A stretch of DNA of 64,000 nt from Pseudomonadota bacterium (lineage in GTDB: Bacteria > Desulfobacterota > Desulfobulbia > Desulfobulbales > SURF-16), in the NCBI GenBank assembly GCA_018897105.1, contig JAHILF010000134.1, positions 30,634-94,633 of the forward strand, given 5' to 3'. Positions 26,757-35,796 of the stretch are shown in pieces (within the stretch, counting starts at the first letter, position 1; the number at the start of each line of letters is the position of its first letter). The translations under genes and the position numbers were made by a program. Below the pieces are notes generated by a model. The model did not search any database and was not told where the DNA came from. It saw only the letters and a program-made list of their open reading frames with translations.

Positions 26757-28703
26757 TCAGTTCTGCCCGGCCTTCTGGCTGATCTTCACCACCACGAATT
26801 CCGCGGGTTTCAAAGGGGCAAAACCCACCAGCACGTTGACGATGCCCAGATCGATGTCCGCCTGGGTGGTGGTCTCGCTGTCGCACTTGACAAAGAAGGC
26901 CTGTGAAGGGGTTGAGCCCTGGAATGCCCCTTGGCGGAAAAGGGTCATCATGAAGGAGCCGATGTTGAGCCGGATTTGGGACCAGAGTTCCTGGTCATTG
27001 GGTTCGAACACGGTCCACTGGATGCCGTTGTAGATGCTGACCCGCAGCATGATGGCCATGCGGCGCACCGGAATATATTTGTATTCCGGGTCGGAGCTGA
27101 GTGTGCGCGCTCCCCAGAGAACAATGCCGGAACCCGGGAATTTGCGGATGACGCAGACGCTCTTTTTATTTTTGTTGAGATTGCCCTGCTGGATATCGGT
27201 CAGGTCGGTTACCAGACCCACGGCCCCACCAAGAACCGCCTCCGTGCCTGCCGGAGCCTTCCATACCCCCCGTTTAGCGTCGATCTGGGAATACATGCCG
27301 GCCACGTAGCCCGAGGGCGGCACATTGATCGGCTCACTGGACTGACCCGTGGGATCAAGGGCCTTCAGCCAGGGAAAGTAGACCGCGCCATAGGAGTTGG
27401 GCGTATTGATGTCGTCCCGGTATTGTATGGCGTCCTCCAGAGTGATGTCGTCCCGGTCCATATCGGCGATGTAGAAGCAGTCGGCGAGCGGTCGGTTCCG
27501 ACAGTAGTTCATGCCGGCATCGGCCACGGCCGACGAGCCGATGCCCGGCACGGCGATGAGGGAGACGTCCCGGATGGTGTCGAGCCAGGAGAGGGCGTTG
27601 GTGTAATCGTTGTCGTTTATGGGCAGGGTGCCGTCGCTGCCGGGCTGCACCGCGCTGACCGCGCCGGCCACCGTATCGTCGCCCAGGAAGAAAAAATCAT
27701 CGGCCGCAGTATTCTGCGGCCGCATGGCCGCGGAGCCGTAAACCTCGGTGCCGCTGTTCCGTTTGCCGAGCCGTAAGGCGCCAGCGGCATTTTCCAGGGG
27801 ATCAGAGGCCGAAATAACCTCCACCTTTGAGCCGGCGCTGGTGTTGCCTGAGGTAATGCGCAGCATATTGGTACTCTCAACGGAGACGGTGACGGTGTAG
27901 GCGCCTGCCGGGGTGGATTCGCGCAACGGGGTCATGGCCCGGATGGTGGTCTGGATGGCCGCCCCGATCACGGCGAGATCGCTGAGATCGGCGCCGGACA
28001 GGGCGGTGGTCAGATCCACGGTCCTGTAACCGTCATTGTTGATGTTGATGCGGAATTTGCGCTGGTTGGCCCCGAGCAGGTCGCCGCCCAGGGTGATGGG
28101 GGCGCTCTGGCTGTAACCGGCAATCTGGTTGCTGTTGGCCGTGTTGACCGTCACCGTGATGAATTTGGAGCTGGTGTTGATCACCGTCTCCACATACTCC
28201 GGGGAGGCGGGATTCATGGACAGGTTTTCATAGGCCTCCAGCTGCACCGGGTCTTCATCCGGGGTGGGGTTGTCCTGATAAACCGTCAGATTGAAATCAT
28301 TGGCCGGATCATCAGCTGCGGTGCTGTCGACAAGCACCATGATTTTGTTGCCCCAGGCCCCGGATGACTTGGCGGAAAGGGTCATGCTGTTCTGGGCGGC
28401 GGTGCCCAGGTCAAGGACGGTCACCGTGGCCGTATCGGCGCCGGAGGCAACGCGCCCCACATAGCACTGGGTGCCGCCGTTGTTGAAGAACTGGAACACC
28501 GCATGCGCCAGGAAGTAGCCGTTTAAAAAACCGCCGTAGATGGTCTGGAACTCGGTGAAGTTGAATATCTTTTTGACCTGGCCGATGGGCCCTCTTTCCG
28601 CCACCCCGAAGAATGCCGCAGTTGATGTGCCGGCAGCTTCGATCGGCCTGACGCCACTGGAAATCTCTTCCACATACACACCTGGATACGTTAAAACCGC
28701 CAT
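26757..28703 (-). CDS. Contractile sheath protein
   Basis: 648 residues. The N-terminus TYPGVYVEEISSGVRPIEAAGTSTAAF-type start (GVYVEE, GTSTAAFFG) and the C-terminal YIPVRRMAIMLRVSIYNGIQ, FEPND, LWSQIRLNIGSFM are diagnostic of tail sheath proteins (Afp2-4/gp18). The middle is an inserted surface domain (SAGSKVEVISASDP region) longer than in minimal sheaths. It polymerises around the tube and contracts on firing. It is the only sheath gene here. RBS AAAAGGAGG lies just before the ATG. Confidence 0.96.
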   Translation of the reverse strand: MAVLTYPGVYVEEISSGVRPIEAAGTSTAAFFGVAERGPIGQVKKIFNFTEFQTIYGGFLNGYFLAHAVFQFFNNGGTQCYVGRVASGADTATVTVLDLGTAAQNSMTLSAKSSGAWGNKIMVLVDSTAADDPANDFNLTVYQDNPTPDEDPVQLEAYENLSMNPASPEYVETVINTSSKFITVTVNTANSNQIAGYSQSAPITLGGDLLGANQRKFRININNDGYRTVDLTTALSGADLSDLAVIGAAIQTTIRAMTPLRESTPAGAYTVTVSVESTNMLRITSGNTSAGSKVEVISASDPLENAAGALRLGKRNSGTEVYGSAAMRPQNTAADDFFFLGDDTVAGAVSAVQPGSDGTLPINDNDYTNALSWLDTIRDVSLIAVPGIGSSAVADAGMNYCRNRPLADCFYIADMDRDDITLEDAIQYRDDINTPNSYGAVYFPWLKALDPTGQSSEPINVPPSGYVAGMYSQIDAKRGVWKAPAGTEAVLGGAVGLVTDLTDIQQGNLNKNKKSVCVIRKFPGSGIVLWGARTLSSDPEYKYIPVRRMAIMLRVSIYNGIQWTVFEPNDQELWSQIRLNIGSFMMTLFRQGAFQGSTPSQAFFVKCDSETTTQADIDLGIVNVLVGFAPLKPAEFVVVKISQKAGQN

Positions 28704-28721
28704 AAATTCCTCCTTTTTATT

Positions 28722-28976
28722 TTAAGGATTTGCTTTCTTGTTTTTTGTAACTTTTGGTGGTGCCTTGTGCGTTTTTGCCGCAACTGCCACCGGTTTTTCA
28801 GCGTCTATTATTTCAACAATACCTCTGTGCTGCAGCCTGCTGAGCTTTGCATTGTGGGCGATTTCCCCATCCATGATTTCGGCTGAGCTGTCACCGGGAT
28901 TCAGGTAGCAGGTGAGGCCGCTGTTGAAGCGGACCATGACAGGTCGGTTTGTTTTGTTGCGTATCGTGGCGGCCAT
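28722..28976 (-). CDS. Small first protein of the eCIS operon
   Basis: 84 residues from ATG 28976 (MAATIRNKTNRPVMVRFNSG), chosen over the GTG at 28982 because GAGGAG lies 5 bases upstream. It reads like a small beta-sandwich: VMVRFNSGLTCYLNPGDSS, then a helical link and a Lys-rich tail (KAPPKVTKNKKANP). It is the promoter-proximal gene and starts 18 bases before the sheath gene. I do not recognise it; a small beta protein ahead of sheath/tube occurs in some eCIS loci, perhaps as an assembly factor. Confidence 0.7.
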   Translation of the reverse strand: MAATIRNKTNRPVMVRFNSGLTCYLNPGDSSAEIMDGEIAHNAKLSRLQHRGIVEIIDAEKPVAVAAKTHKAPPKVTKNKKANP

Positions 28977-29090
28977 ATGCACTCCTCATCAACGTAAACG
29001 TAAAAAGTGATAATTATGGGGCGGTGTTGCGGAGTTGACTTGCTGAGCGTGTAACGGAAAGCGAGCTGATAAAACGCTTTTACGTAAAAT

Positions 29091-29106
29091 AGCAAAAGGA
29101 GTGCCA
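29091..29106 (-). promoter_or_regulatory. Sigma54 (-24/-12) promoter of the eCIS operon
   Basis: Minus strand reads TGGCAC-TCCTT-TTGCT, an exact match to the sigma54 consensus with the required 10 bases between GG and GC. The predicted start is near 29080, giving a leader of about 100 bases before the first eCIS gene (28976). Expression would therefore need an enhancer-binding activator; one is encoded at 51783-53555 in this window, but the link is not shown. Confidence 0.8.
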
Positions 29107-29137
29107 GCCGAGGAAAGCAGCCGAGGGCCGCGGTATT

Positions 29138-29149
29138 AACAGCGCTGTT
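29138..29149. promoter_or_regulatory. Palindrome AACAGCGCTGTT, possible activator site
   Basis: A perfect 12-base palindrome about 35 bases upstream of the -24 element of the eCIS promoter. It could be half or all of an enhancer site for a sigma54 activator. Only one copy is obvious, so this is weak. Confidence 0.3.
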
Positions 29150-29570
29150 CCGGCAGGTTATTTTTTCAATGTTTCTGCTGGGATCGGCGACAGGGCAGGC
29201 GGAAAAGGCGATTTGTGACAGGCAGTTGTCACCATTGGGTGTTACAGCGTGGCGAAAAAGACGGGCGGGGTTTGGCCGTCGTCAAGCGAGGCGGCTGCCC
29301 GGTAAAGAACCTCTGTCCACCGGGTGTCGCCGGAAGACCGGGGTGAAAGGGCGTGTAGAATTTCTGTAACAGGGGTTTTGCCGGGGAGCCCGTAAGGCAG
29401 CCAAGGGGCGGGGTTGAGTCCCGCCCCTTTAAAATCACCGGCAACTTTCAGCCTTGGCAAGCAAGTTTAGCATTGCCTGATGAGTTGCATTAAGGTTAGG
29501 TTGTAGCGAGCCCTCGTGGCTGGTTTTGCAGGTCTTATATCCATTTTTTTTCAGGAAACAGGTGCCGGTT
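29150..29570. other. Long divergent intergenic region
   Basis: About 420 bases between the eCIS promoter and the CheB-CheR gene. It is GC-rich and contains a strong hairpin at 29403-29429. Short frames on both strands lack ribosome binding sites. A structured RNA is possible but no known riboswitch signature was recognised. Confidence 0.4.
29403..29429. terminator. Strong GC hairpin, possible terminator or RNA structure
   Basis: AAGGGGCGGG and CCCGCCCCTT (10-base perfect arms) around GTTGAGT. There is only a short T run after it on the plus strand, so termination is uncertain. It could end an unannotated small RNA in 29150-29400. Confidence 0.4.
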
Positions 29571-32500
29571 ATGGCCAAGAAAGGTGAAAAATCCGCCACA
29601 AAGAAGAAAACAGGCGGGGTAAATCCTGGGGAGAAAAAGGCGGCAGCCGCGGAAAAGCCGGTGCCGCCTGCGCTGAAGCCGGGGGCTGAGCCTGCCCCTG
29701 CCGCTGCAGCCGCCAAATCACCCAAAAAGCCGCGGCCGAAGCCTGTCTTTGCGGAGCCCGCCAATTTTCCGGTGGTGGGCATCGGCGCTTCAGCCGGCGG
29801 TCTGGAGGCGCTGCGTGATTTTTTTTCGCCGCTGGTCATGCCGTCCACCATAGCCTTTGTGGTCATCATGCATCTTGATCCGCACCATGCGAGCATGCTG
29901 GCTGGTCTGCTGCAGAGTCATACGGTCCTGCCCGTGCTGACCATCGAAGACGGCATGCGGCTGAAGCCGGGCCAGGTCTATGTCGCCCCGCCCAACCGCG
30001 ACGTGACCGTTATCAACAATACCTTCCAGCTGCTGGAGTCCGTAAAAACAAGCGGTCTGCGGCTGCCCATCGACTTTTTTCTTCAGGCCCTGGCCGCGGA
30101 AAAGGGGAAACTGTCCGCCTGCGTCATTCTTTCCGGCACCGGCTCCGACGGCTCCCTCGGCATACGGACCGTCAAGGCGGCGGGCGGTCTTGCCCTGGTG
30201 CAGGATCGAGATTCCGCCAAATATGCCGGCATGCCGTCCAGCGCCATCAATACCGGCCTGGCGGATTTTATTTTGCCCCCGGCTCTCATGGGAGAGCAGC
30301 TCACTCATTTTTTCAGCCATGGCAGAGGGTTGCACGAGGCAGCCGACACGTCCCTCGGCCCTGACGGCACGCTGCGTAAAATCTGCGCGCTGCTCCGGGC
30401 CAGGACCGGCAATGATTTTTCCGTCTATAAAACAAGCACCCTGCAGCGCCGCGTTGAACGGCGGATGAATCTGCATCATATTGACGATGCGTCTCTGTAC
30501 ATTAACTTTCTCCGTAATAATTCCGTAGAGCAGGATCAGCTCTTTGCCGACATCCTGATCGGCGTCACCCAGTTTTTCCGCGATGCCGAGGCCTTTGAGG
30601 TGCTCCGCGACGTCATTCTGAAGAACTATTTTACCCAAAACCCCGACAAAAAGAATTTCAGGGTGTGGGTGCCGGGCTGCTCCACCGGCGAGGAGGTCTA
30701 TTCCATTGGCATTATCCTCCGGGAATGCCTGGATGCGCTCAACCATGAGGTGGACATACAGATTTTCGGCACGGATCTCGACAGCCGGGCCATTGACGAG
30801 GCCAGGTCGGGAATTTTCCCCGAGACTATTGCCGCGGATGTCAGCCCGGAGCGGCTGCAGCGCTTTTTCGTCAAGGATGGGATGCATTACCGGGCCCGCA
30901 AGGAGCTGCGGGAGACCATCGTCTTTTCCGTGCAGAATGTCTTAAAGGACCCTTCTTTTTCAAAAATCGATCTGCTCTGCTGCCGCAATCTGCTTATCTA
31001 CCTGAATACCGAAGCGCAACGGATGCTGTTCCCCCTGTTTCATTTCAGTCTCAACTCCCAGGGCCTGCTTTTCCTGGGGACCTCGGAAAGCACCGGTGTT
31101 TTTTCCGATCTGTTCACCAGTGTTTCCAAAAAATGGAAAATCTATCAGCGGGTGGATGCGGCGATCGGCACCCATCGTCACGTCATGCATCTTCCCGTCA
31201 ACCGGCAAGACATGGACCTTCCGGAACTGCGTCCGGAACTGCTGCCGGACCTGCATGGGGGCCTGGCCGACAAACCCGGTCTTGCCGCCCTGATCCACAC
31301 GAAGATGCTGGAGCATTTCATGCCGGCCTGCGTCCTTGTCAATGACCGGGGTGATATCTTCTATATCCAGGGCCGGACCGGCAGATACCTGGAACCTTCC
31401 CAGGGGAAACCCAGGATGAATATCCTGGACATGGCCAGGCACGGCATCCGGCTGGAACTGCGCAAAGGTCTCAGGCAGGTCAGCAGATCAGGGAAGAAAA
31501 TGTGCTGCCCCGGGGTGAGGTTCGAGTCGGAGGGCGGTGCCCGTTTTGTTGACCTGACCCTGCTGCCCCTGGCCAACACCGGTCTGTCCACGGATCCGAT
31601 CATGGTGGTCTTTGCCGATGTCCCCGCTCCGCAGCCCCCTGTGCAGCAGGCCGGGGAGAGCCAGCTGCTGAATGAAAAGGAGCAATATCTGCTGAGCCTT
31701 GATCAGGAACTGCAGCATGTCCGGGAAAATTACCAGACCAGCGTCGAGGAGCTGGAAACATCCAATGAGGAACTGAAGTCGCTGAATGAGGAACTGCAGT
31801 CCGCCAACGAGGAGCTGCAGAGCACCAATGAAGAGCTGGAGGCCTCCAGGGAAGAGCACCAGTCCCTTAATGAAGAGCTGATGACCGTTAACGGCGAGCT
31901 GCAGAGCAAGGTGGATGAGTTGGTGCTGGTGCAGAGCGATCTCAAGAATCTGCTGGACAGCACCAGGATAGCGACCATCTTTGTCGATAACGAACTGCGC
32001 ATCAAGAGCTTCACCGCCGAGGCGGCCAGGATCACCAACCTGATCAAGAGCGATGTGGGCCGCCCCCTGGAGCATATCGTCACCACTCTGGACTACGATG
32101 ATATGAATCAGGACATCCTGCAGGTCATGGCCAGCCTGGCCGGGGTGGAAAAAGAGGTCAGGTCCAAGGGAGGGGAATGGTATCAGATGAAGATCCTGCC
32201 TTACCGCACCACGGAAAACGTCATTGACGGCGCGGTGCTCACCTTTGTTTCCATTACCTATCAGAAAGCGGCGCAGCAGCATCTTGCCGTCTTAAACGAG
32301 CAGTTGCTGCAGGCCAGGGATTTTGCGGAAAAGGTGGTGGATACCCTGCGGGAGGCAGTCATCGTGCTGGATGAGGGTCTGCGGGTCGTTTCCGCCAACC
32401 GGGCCTTTTACCGCATGTCCGGCCTGCAGGCGGCGGAGAGCATCGGCAAGGTGTTTACGCAAATCTGCCACAGGCGGTGGGATATTGCCGAACTCGTGGA

Positions 32501-32678
32501 GTTGCTGCGGGATACCATGCGGACCGGTCAGATATTTGAGGATTTTGCCGTCGGCGGCATGGTGCTGAACAGCCGCCGCCTTGACAGCGGCAATGACGCC
32601 TCCCTCCAGGTCCTGCTGGCCTTTGAGGTCAGCATGGGGGCGGCAGGGGATCATAAAAAAACGGGAAAGACGCCATGA
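29571..32678 (+). CDS. CheB-CheR-PAS fusion protein
   Basis: 1035 residues from ATG 29571; a TTG 15 codons upstream is less likely. After a Lys/Ala/Pro-rich leader comes a CheB methylesterase domain with its Ser (GIGASAGG), His (MHLDPHH) and Asp (GTGSDGSLG), then a CheR methyltransferase domain with the SAM motif VWVPGCSTGEEVYSIGI and CRNLLIYL. There follows a long heptad coiled coil (ELKSLNEELQSANEELQS) and PAS domains (IATIFVDNELRIKSFT and AVIVLDEGLRVVSANRAFY). There is no receiver and no kinase domain. It ends with a 4-base overlap with the PAS-LuxR gene, so the output probably passes to that protein. Such CheBR-PAS proteins usually work in non-chemotaxis signalling. Confidence 0.92.
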   Translation: MAKKGEKSATKKKTGGVNPGEKKAAAAEKPVPPALKPGAEPAPAAAAAKSPKKPRPKPVFAEPANFPVVGIGASAGGLEALRDFFSPLVMPSTIAFVVIMHLDPHHASMLAGLLQSHTVLPVLTIEDGMRLKPGQVYVAPPNRDVTVINNTFQLLESVKTSGLRLPIDFFLQALAAEKGKLSACVILSGTGSDGSLGIRTVKAAGGLALVQDRDSAKYAGMPSSAINTGLADFILPPALMGEQLTHFFSHGRGLHEAADTSLGPDGTLRKICALLRARTGNDFSVYKTSTLQRRVERRMNLHHIDDASLYINFLRNNSVEQDQLFADILIGVTQFFRDAEAFEVLRDVILKNYFTQNPDKKNFRVWVPGCSTGEEVYSIGIILRECLDALNHEVDIQIFGTDLDSRAIDEARSGIFPETIAADVSPERLQRFFVKDGMHYRARKELRETIVFSVQNVLKDPSFSKIDLLCCRNLLIYLNTEAQRMLFPLFHFSLNSQGLLFLGTSESTGVFSDLFTSVSKKWKIYQRVDAAIGTHRHVMHLPVNRQDMDLPELRPELLPDLHGGLADKPGLAALIHTKMLEHFMPACVLVNDRGDIFYIQGRTGRYLEPSQGKPRMNILDMARHGIRLELRKGLRQVSRSGKKMCCPGVRFESEGGARFVDLTLLPLANTGLSTDPIMVVFADVPAPQPPVQQAGESQLLNEKEQYLLSLDQELQHVRENYQTSVEELETSNEELKSLNEELQSANEELQSTNEELEASREEHQSLNEELMTVNGELQSKVDELVLVQSDLKNLLDSTRIATIFVDNELRIKSFTAEAARITNLIKSDVGRPLEHIVTTLDYDDMNQDILQVMASLAGVEKEVRSKGGEWYQMKILPYRTTENVIDGAVLTFVSITYQKAAQQHLAVLNEQLLQARDFAEKVVDTLREAVIVLDEGLRVVSANRAFYRMSGLQAAESIGKVFTQICHRRWDIAELVELLRDTMRTGQIFEDFAVGGMVLNSRRLDSGNDASLQVLLAFEVSMGAAGDHKKTGKTP

Positions 32679-34228
32679 ATGAGACGGGAAGCCAGGAAAA
32701 ATTCATTGCCATGCGCCGCCGGGCGGAGGAGCTGCTGCAGCCTGAAACAGGCAGCCGGTCTGTTTCCAGCCGGGAAGAGCTGGCAGCGATTCTGCATGAG
32801 CTTGAGGTGCACCAGATCGAACTGCAGCTGCAGAACGAGGAACTTATGCGGGCCCAGCAGGAGCTGCAGCAGGCCAAAGAGGATTATTTTGCCCTCTATG
32901 AGCTGGCGCCGGTGGGCTATATTGCCTTGAACGACAAAATGCTGATTAACCGGGCTAATCTGGCGGCCTCCCAGCTGCTGCGGGTGGAGCGTTTTTATTT
33001 ACTGAACAGCGGATTTTCCCGTTTTATCAACCAGGCGGACTACGGCCGTTTTCGGGCGCTGTTTAAAACAGCGGATGCCGCCGGCGTGCCGGTGGACTGC
33101 GAAATGAATTTGCTGCTGCCCGACGGGGCCTCGGTGTATGTGAAAATGGAATGCGCCGCGCTGGGGCATGCTGCGGAAGCCGAGCGTGAATACCGGCTGG
33201 CCATCTCCGACATCAGTGAGATTCACCGGGCAAACCTCGCCCTGCAGCAGGCCCGGGACGACCTGGAAAAAAAGGTGGAGGAAAGGACCCGGGAACTGAG
33301 GAAAACCAATCTGATGCTGCTGGCCAGCGAGGAAAAATACCGCACCGTTGCCGATTATACCTGTGACTGGGAGTACTGGATCAGCGAGAAGGGGGAATAT
33401 CTCTATAACTCGCCCGCATGTGAGAAGATCTGCGGCTATACCCCCGGGGAATTCGTGGCTGAGCCGGGTTTGTGCCTGGCAGTTGTCCACCCCGATGACC
33501 GGGACCGAGTGGCCCGGCACCGTAAGGAAGAACAGTTGGACCAAGAACTTCCGAATTTTGATTTCCGCATTATCCATAAGGACGGCAGGGTACGCTGGGT
33601 CTCCCATGTCTGCCGGCCGGTGTACAACCAGGAGGGGAAATTCATCGGCAGCCGCGGCAGCTTCAGTGATATCACTGACCGCAAGAACTTTGAGTTGGAG
33701 CTGCAGAAGGTCCACGAAGAGCTTGAGGTCAAGGTGCGGGAGCGCACCCACAAGCTTCAAGAGGCCAATGTGGCGCTGAACGTGCTGCTCAGAAAAAGGA
33801 CAGAGGACAGGCATATCCTGGAAGAGCAGATTCTTGCCAACATAGCCGATCTGGTGGAACCCTATCTGGAGAAACTGGAAACAAGCCACCTCACTGCTGC
33901 CCAGAAAAATCTCGTGGCTATTCTCAGGGCAAACCTTGCAGAACTCGTATCGCCGTTCAGCCGGTCTCTTGCCATGAAATTCAGCAAACTCACCCCGGCG
34001 GAGACCCAGGTGGCCAATCTGGTCAAAATGGGCAAAAAAACCAAGGAGATCGCCCAACTCCTTAACCTGGCGCCCGGGACCATTGATATTCATCGCAAAA
34101 ACATCAGAAAAAAGCTTGGTATGACCAACCAGGGCGCCAACCTGCAGTTAGCCCTCGCGGCCCATGCCACACCGGAAGCAGACCGCTTGCTGGCGCCGGA
34201 TTTTGCCCTGGCGCCGGAAAAGGAGTAA
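32675..34228 (+). CDS. PAS-PAS-LuxR-type DNA-binding regulator
   Basis: 517 residues. N-terminal coiled coil (LHELEVHQIELQLQNEEL), a degenerate PAS (YELAPVGYIALN), a second clear PAS/PAC (SEKGEYLYNSPACEKICGY ... DGRVRWVSHVCRPVYN), another coiled coil, then a C-terminal LuxR-type HTH: LTPAETQVANLVKMGKKTKE, LLNLAPGTIDIHRKNIRKKL. It joins a sensory region directly to DNA binding without a phosphorelay domain. It is coupled by ATGA to the CheB-CheR gene. A shorter relative lies at 35797. Confidence 0.9.
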   Translation: MNETGSQEKFIAMRRRAEELLQPETGSRSVSSREELAAILHELEVHQIELQLQNEELMRAQQELQQAKEDYFALYELAPVGYIALNDKMLINRANLAASQLLRVERFYLLNSGFSRFINQADYGRFRALFKTADAAGVPVDCEMNLLLPDGASVYVKMECAALGHAAEAEREYRLAISDISEIHRANLALQQARDDLEKKVEERTRELRKTNLMLLASEEKYRTVADYTCDWEYWISEKGEYLYNSPACEKICGYTPGEFVAEPGLCLAVVHPDDRDRVARHRKEEQLDQELPNFDFRIIHKDGRVRWVSHVCRPVYNQEGKFIGSRGSFSDITDRKNFELELQKVHEELEVKVRERTHKLQEANVALNVLLRKRTEDRHILEEQILANIADLVEPYLEKLETSHLTAAQKNLVAILRANLAELVSPFSRSLAMKFSKLTPAETQVANLVKMGKKTKEIAQLLNLAPGTIDIHRKNIRKKLGMTNQGANLQLALAAHATPEADRLLAPDFALAPEKE

Positions 34229-34703
34229 AAGAGCAACGGCTGAAGATGGGCGGCTGGCCGGTCTGTGAAAACTTTGCTCGAAAGCGCCAATCGGCAAGGG
34301 TTGTAATAATTAGCGTAACAAATTGAAACTGCATGCGATTTCTCCTGTGACGGGATCGGCCTTGGCTGCTCGGCAAGATGGCTTCACGCCGCAGGATCAC
34401 CCCATGGAGAGCTTCATTCCGGACAGGTTCTCCATTCTTGATTGGATATTTTACCTATCCATTTTCTATCAGAATTAACCTTATTGCTTGTTTTGATTCT
34501 ATTCTATAAGGTGAAAATTAGGTTATTTTTGTCAGGCTTTCTGTTCGCCAAGGATATTGTCCGCCCGCCGGAATCATCCCTGCCCTGGGGGAGATGCTGA
34601 GCTGCCAGCCCGCGCCACAATGTGCGCAAGTTTTCCTCTGCCCTGCCGACCGCGCAGGTAAAGAGACAGGCGGGTGGAAAAAAAATGGGGAGGATTGACC
34701 ACT
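34229..34703. other. Intergenic, AT-rich
   Basis: About 475 bases before the first PilZ gene. The AT-rich part at 34440-34545 (CCTATCCATTTTCTATC, ...TTCTATAAGG) could hold a promoter; a similar CCTATCCATTTT string recurs near 44415. No gene seen. Confidence 0.4.
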
Positions 34704-35156
34704 ATGCTCATCAATTACGCATCAGCAAATGATGTATCATCACAAGAAATATTATCCGAAAAACGGGAATATATGCGATTTGCAATGCCTGAGGCAGTCA
34801 TTGCCCTGCTGGAGACGGATGTTGAAAGTCAGCCGGCCCTGGTGGTGAATGCGGGCAAGGCAGGTGTCTGTGTGGATTATTTCCCCGAGAAATGTTCCTG
34901 CCGCTGGCGGCAGCTGACCATTTCCTTTTTCCATGCCGGCTGTTTTCTGCGGCAGATGCCGGTTGAAATCGTTTATGACAGCCCGGTGAACAATGCAGGC
35001 AACGGTCATGCAGACGGCATGCGCCGCTGCGGCCTGAAGTTCTCCGAGCCGACCTATACCCAGCAGGCCCTCTGGGATTTTTTTCTTGAGCAGAATGCCA
35101 CCGCCGTTGATTGGAGGAGTCGTCGTAATTATGAAAAGGCTTGCAATCGAGGGTGA
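34704..35156 (+). CDS. PilZ-like protein, type A
   Basis: 150 residues from ATG 34704 (MLINYASAND) with GGGAGGA upstream; a GTG at 34674 is also in frame. The N-terminal KREYMRFAM is like the PilZ RxxxR arm; the second motif is NAGKAG instead of D/NxSxxG, so c-di-GMP binding is doubtful. The rest is beta-rich with C-x-C (CSCRW) and ends GLKFSEPTYTQQALWDFFLEQN. This end is repeated in the protein at 37072 (GVKFHNLTYTQKALLDIFIKQN), showing the two are paralogues. It overlaps the next gene by 26 bases. Confidence 0.8.
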   Translation: MLINYASANDVSSQEILSEKREYMRFAMPEAVIALLETDVESQPALVVNAGKAGVCVDYFPEKCSCRWRQLTISFFHAGCFLRQMPVEIVYDSPVNNAGNGHADGMRRCGLKFSEPTYTQQALWDFFLEQNATAVDWRSRRNYEKACNRG

Positions 35157-35574
35157 GGAGGGATTCGTGGGCACCAGGGAACGCAGAGAAAACAAGCGAT
35201 ACCGGATCAAATCGGGCATTGCTGCGCTCATGCTGGAGAACAGTTCAAAGATCGCCACCATTATTGATATCAGCAGCACCGGGCTCTCCTTTGTCATCCG
35301 GCAATGCGAGATGAGGGAAAATAGTCTGCTGGAGATGGACATACTGTTGCTGGATGACATCCGCAAGCCGGATAATGATATCTTTTTTCCCAATATCAAG
35401 TGTACCGTTGTTTCCACGGATTCTTTTATTGACCATGTCACCCCCTATGCCCTGCAGACGATGACACGCTGCAGTGTCAGATTCGATGCCGCGATCCCGC
35501 TGGATTCCTGCCCCGTCCACAGGGTTGCCGGGAAAAAAGCGGCAGAATTCCAGGTGAAGAGGGCGAATGGTTGA
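35131..35574 (+). CDS. PilZ-domain protein, type B
   Basis: 147 residues from ATG 35131 with GGAGGAG 11 bases upstream. RRENKRYRIKSGIAALM and DISSTGLSF give both PilZ c-di-GMP motifs (RxxxR and DxSxxG). Then ENSLLEMDILLLDD and FFPNIKCTVVS. It is a close relative of the protein at 37552 (SPVEMDILIMD, FFPNVSCIIVA). It starts inside the previous gene, suggesting coupled translation. Likely a c-di-GMP receptor with no output domain, perhaps acting through a partner. Confidence 0.85.
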   Translation: MKRLAIEGEEGFVGTRERRENKRYRIKSGIAALMLENSSKIATIIDISSTGLSFVIRQCEMRENSLLEMDILLLDDIRKPDNDIFFPNIKCTVVSTDSFIDHVTPYALQTMTRCSVRFDAAIPLDSCPVHRVAGKKAAEFQVKRANG

Positions 35575-35796
35575 AACCGCGCCGGGCTCTTGCCCCTCTC
35601 GTCATCTCCTCCTCCTCTGTAATTTTTCTCCAATTTCTTTTTCCTGTTTCTGCAAGGGGTCCAGCCCCTTGGCAGGGTGGAAATTCCCGCCGGGCTCTGG
35701 AGAAATGTGCATCCTATCTGCCTGAAACTGCGGAATGGCGCGGTCAATTTGTCAGAAAAACAATTGGATGCAGAGAAACTAATAAAGGCGGTCAGA

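Noticed and set aside
5920..28976. Prophage or type VI secretion system
   Set aside because: No head, portal, terminase, lysis or integrase genes, and none of the TssJ/L/M membrane proteins; an AAA+ ATPase plus CIS tube, Pvc16 and DUF4157 genes point to eCIS.
29150..29430. Known riboswitch (c-di-GMP, cobalamin) or SRP/6S RNA upstream of the CheB-CheR gene
   Set aside because: The conserved cores of these RNAs were looked for by eye and not found; only a GC hairpin is certain.
29229..29460. Short minus-strand frames of 71-72 codons
   Set aside because: No ribosome binding sites, overlapping frames of equal length, and composition of structured non-coding DNA.
34674..34703. GTG start for the first PilZ-like gene
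   Set aside because: The GGGAGGA ribosome binding site lies after it, just before ATG 34704.
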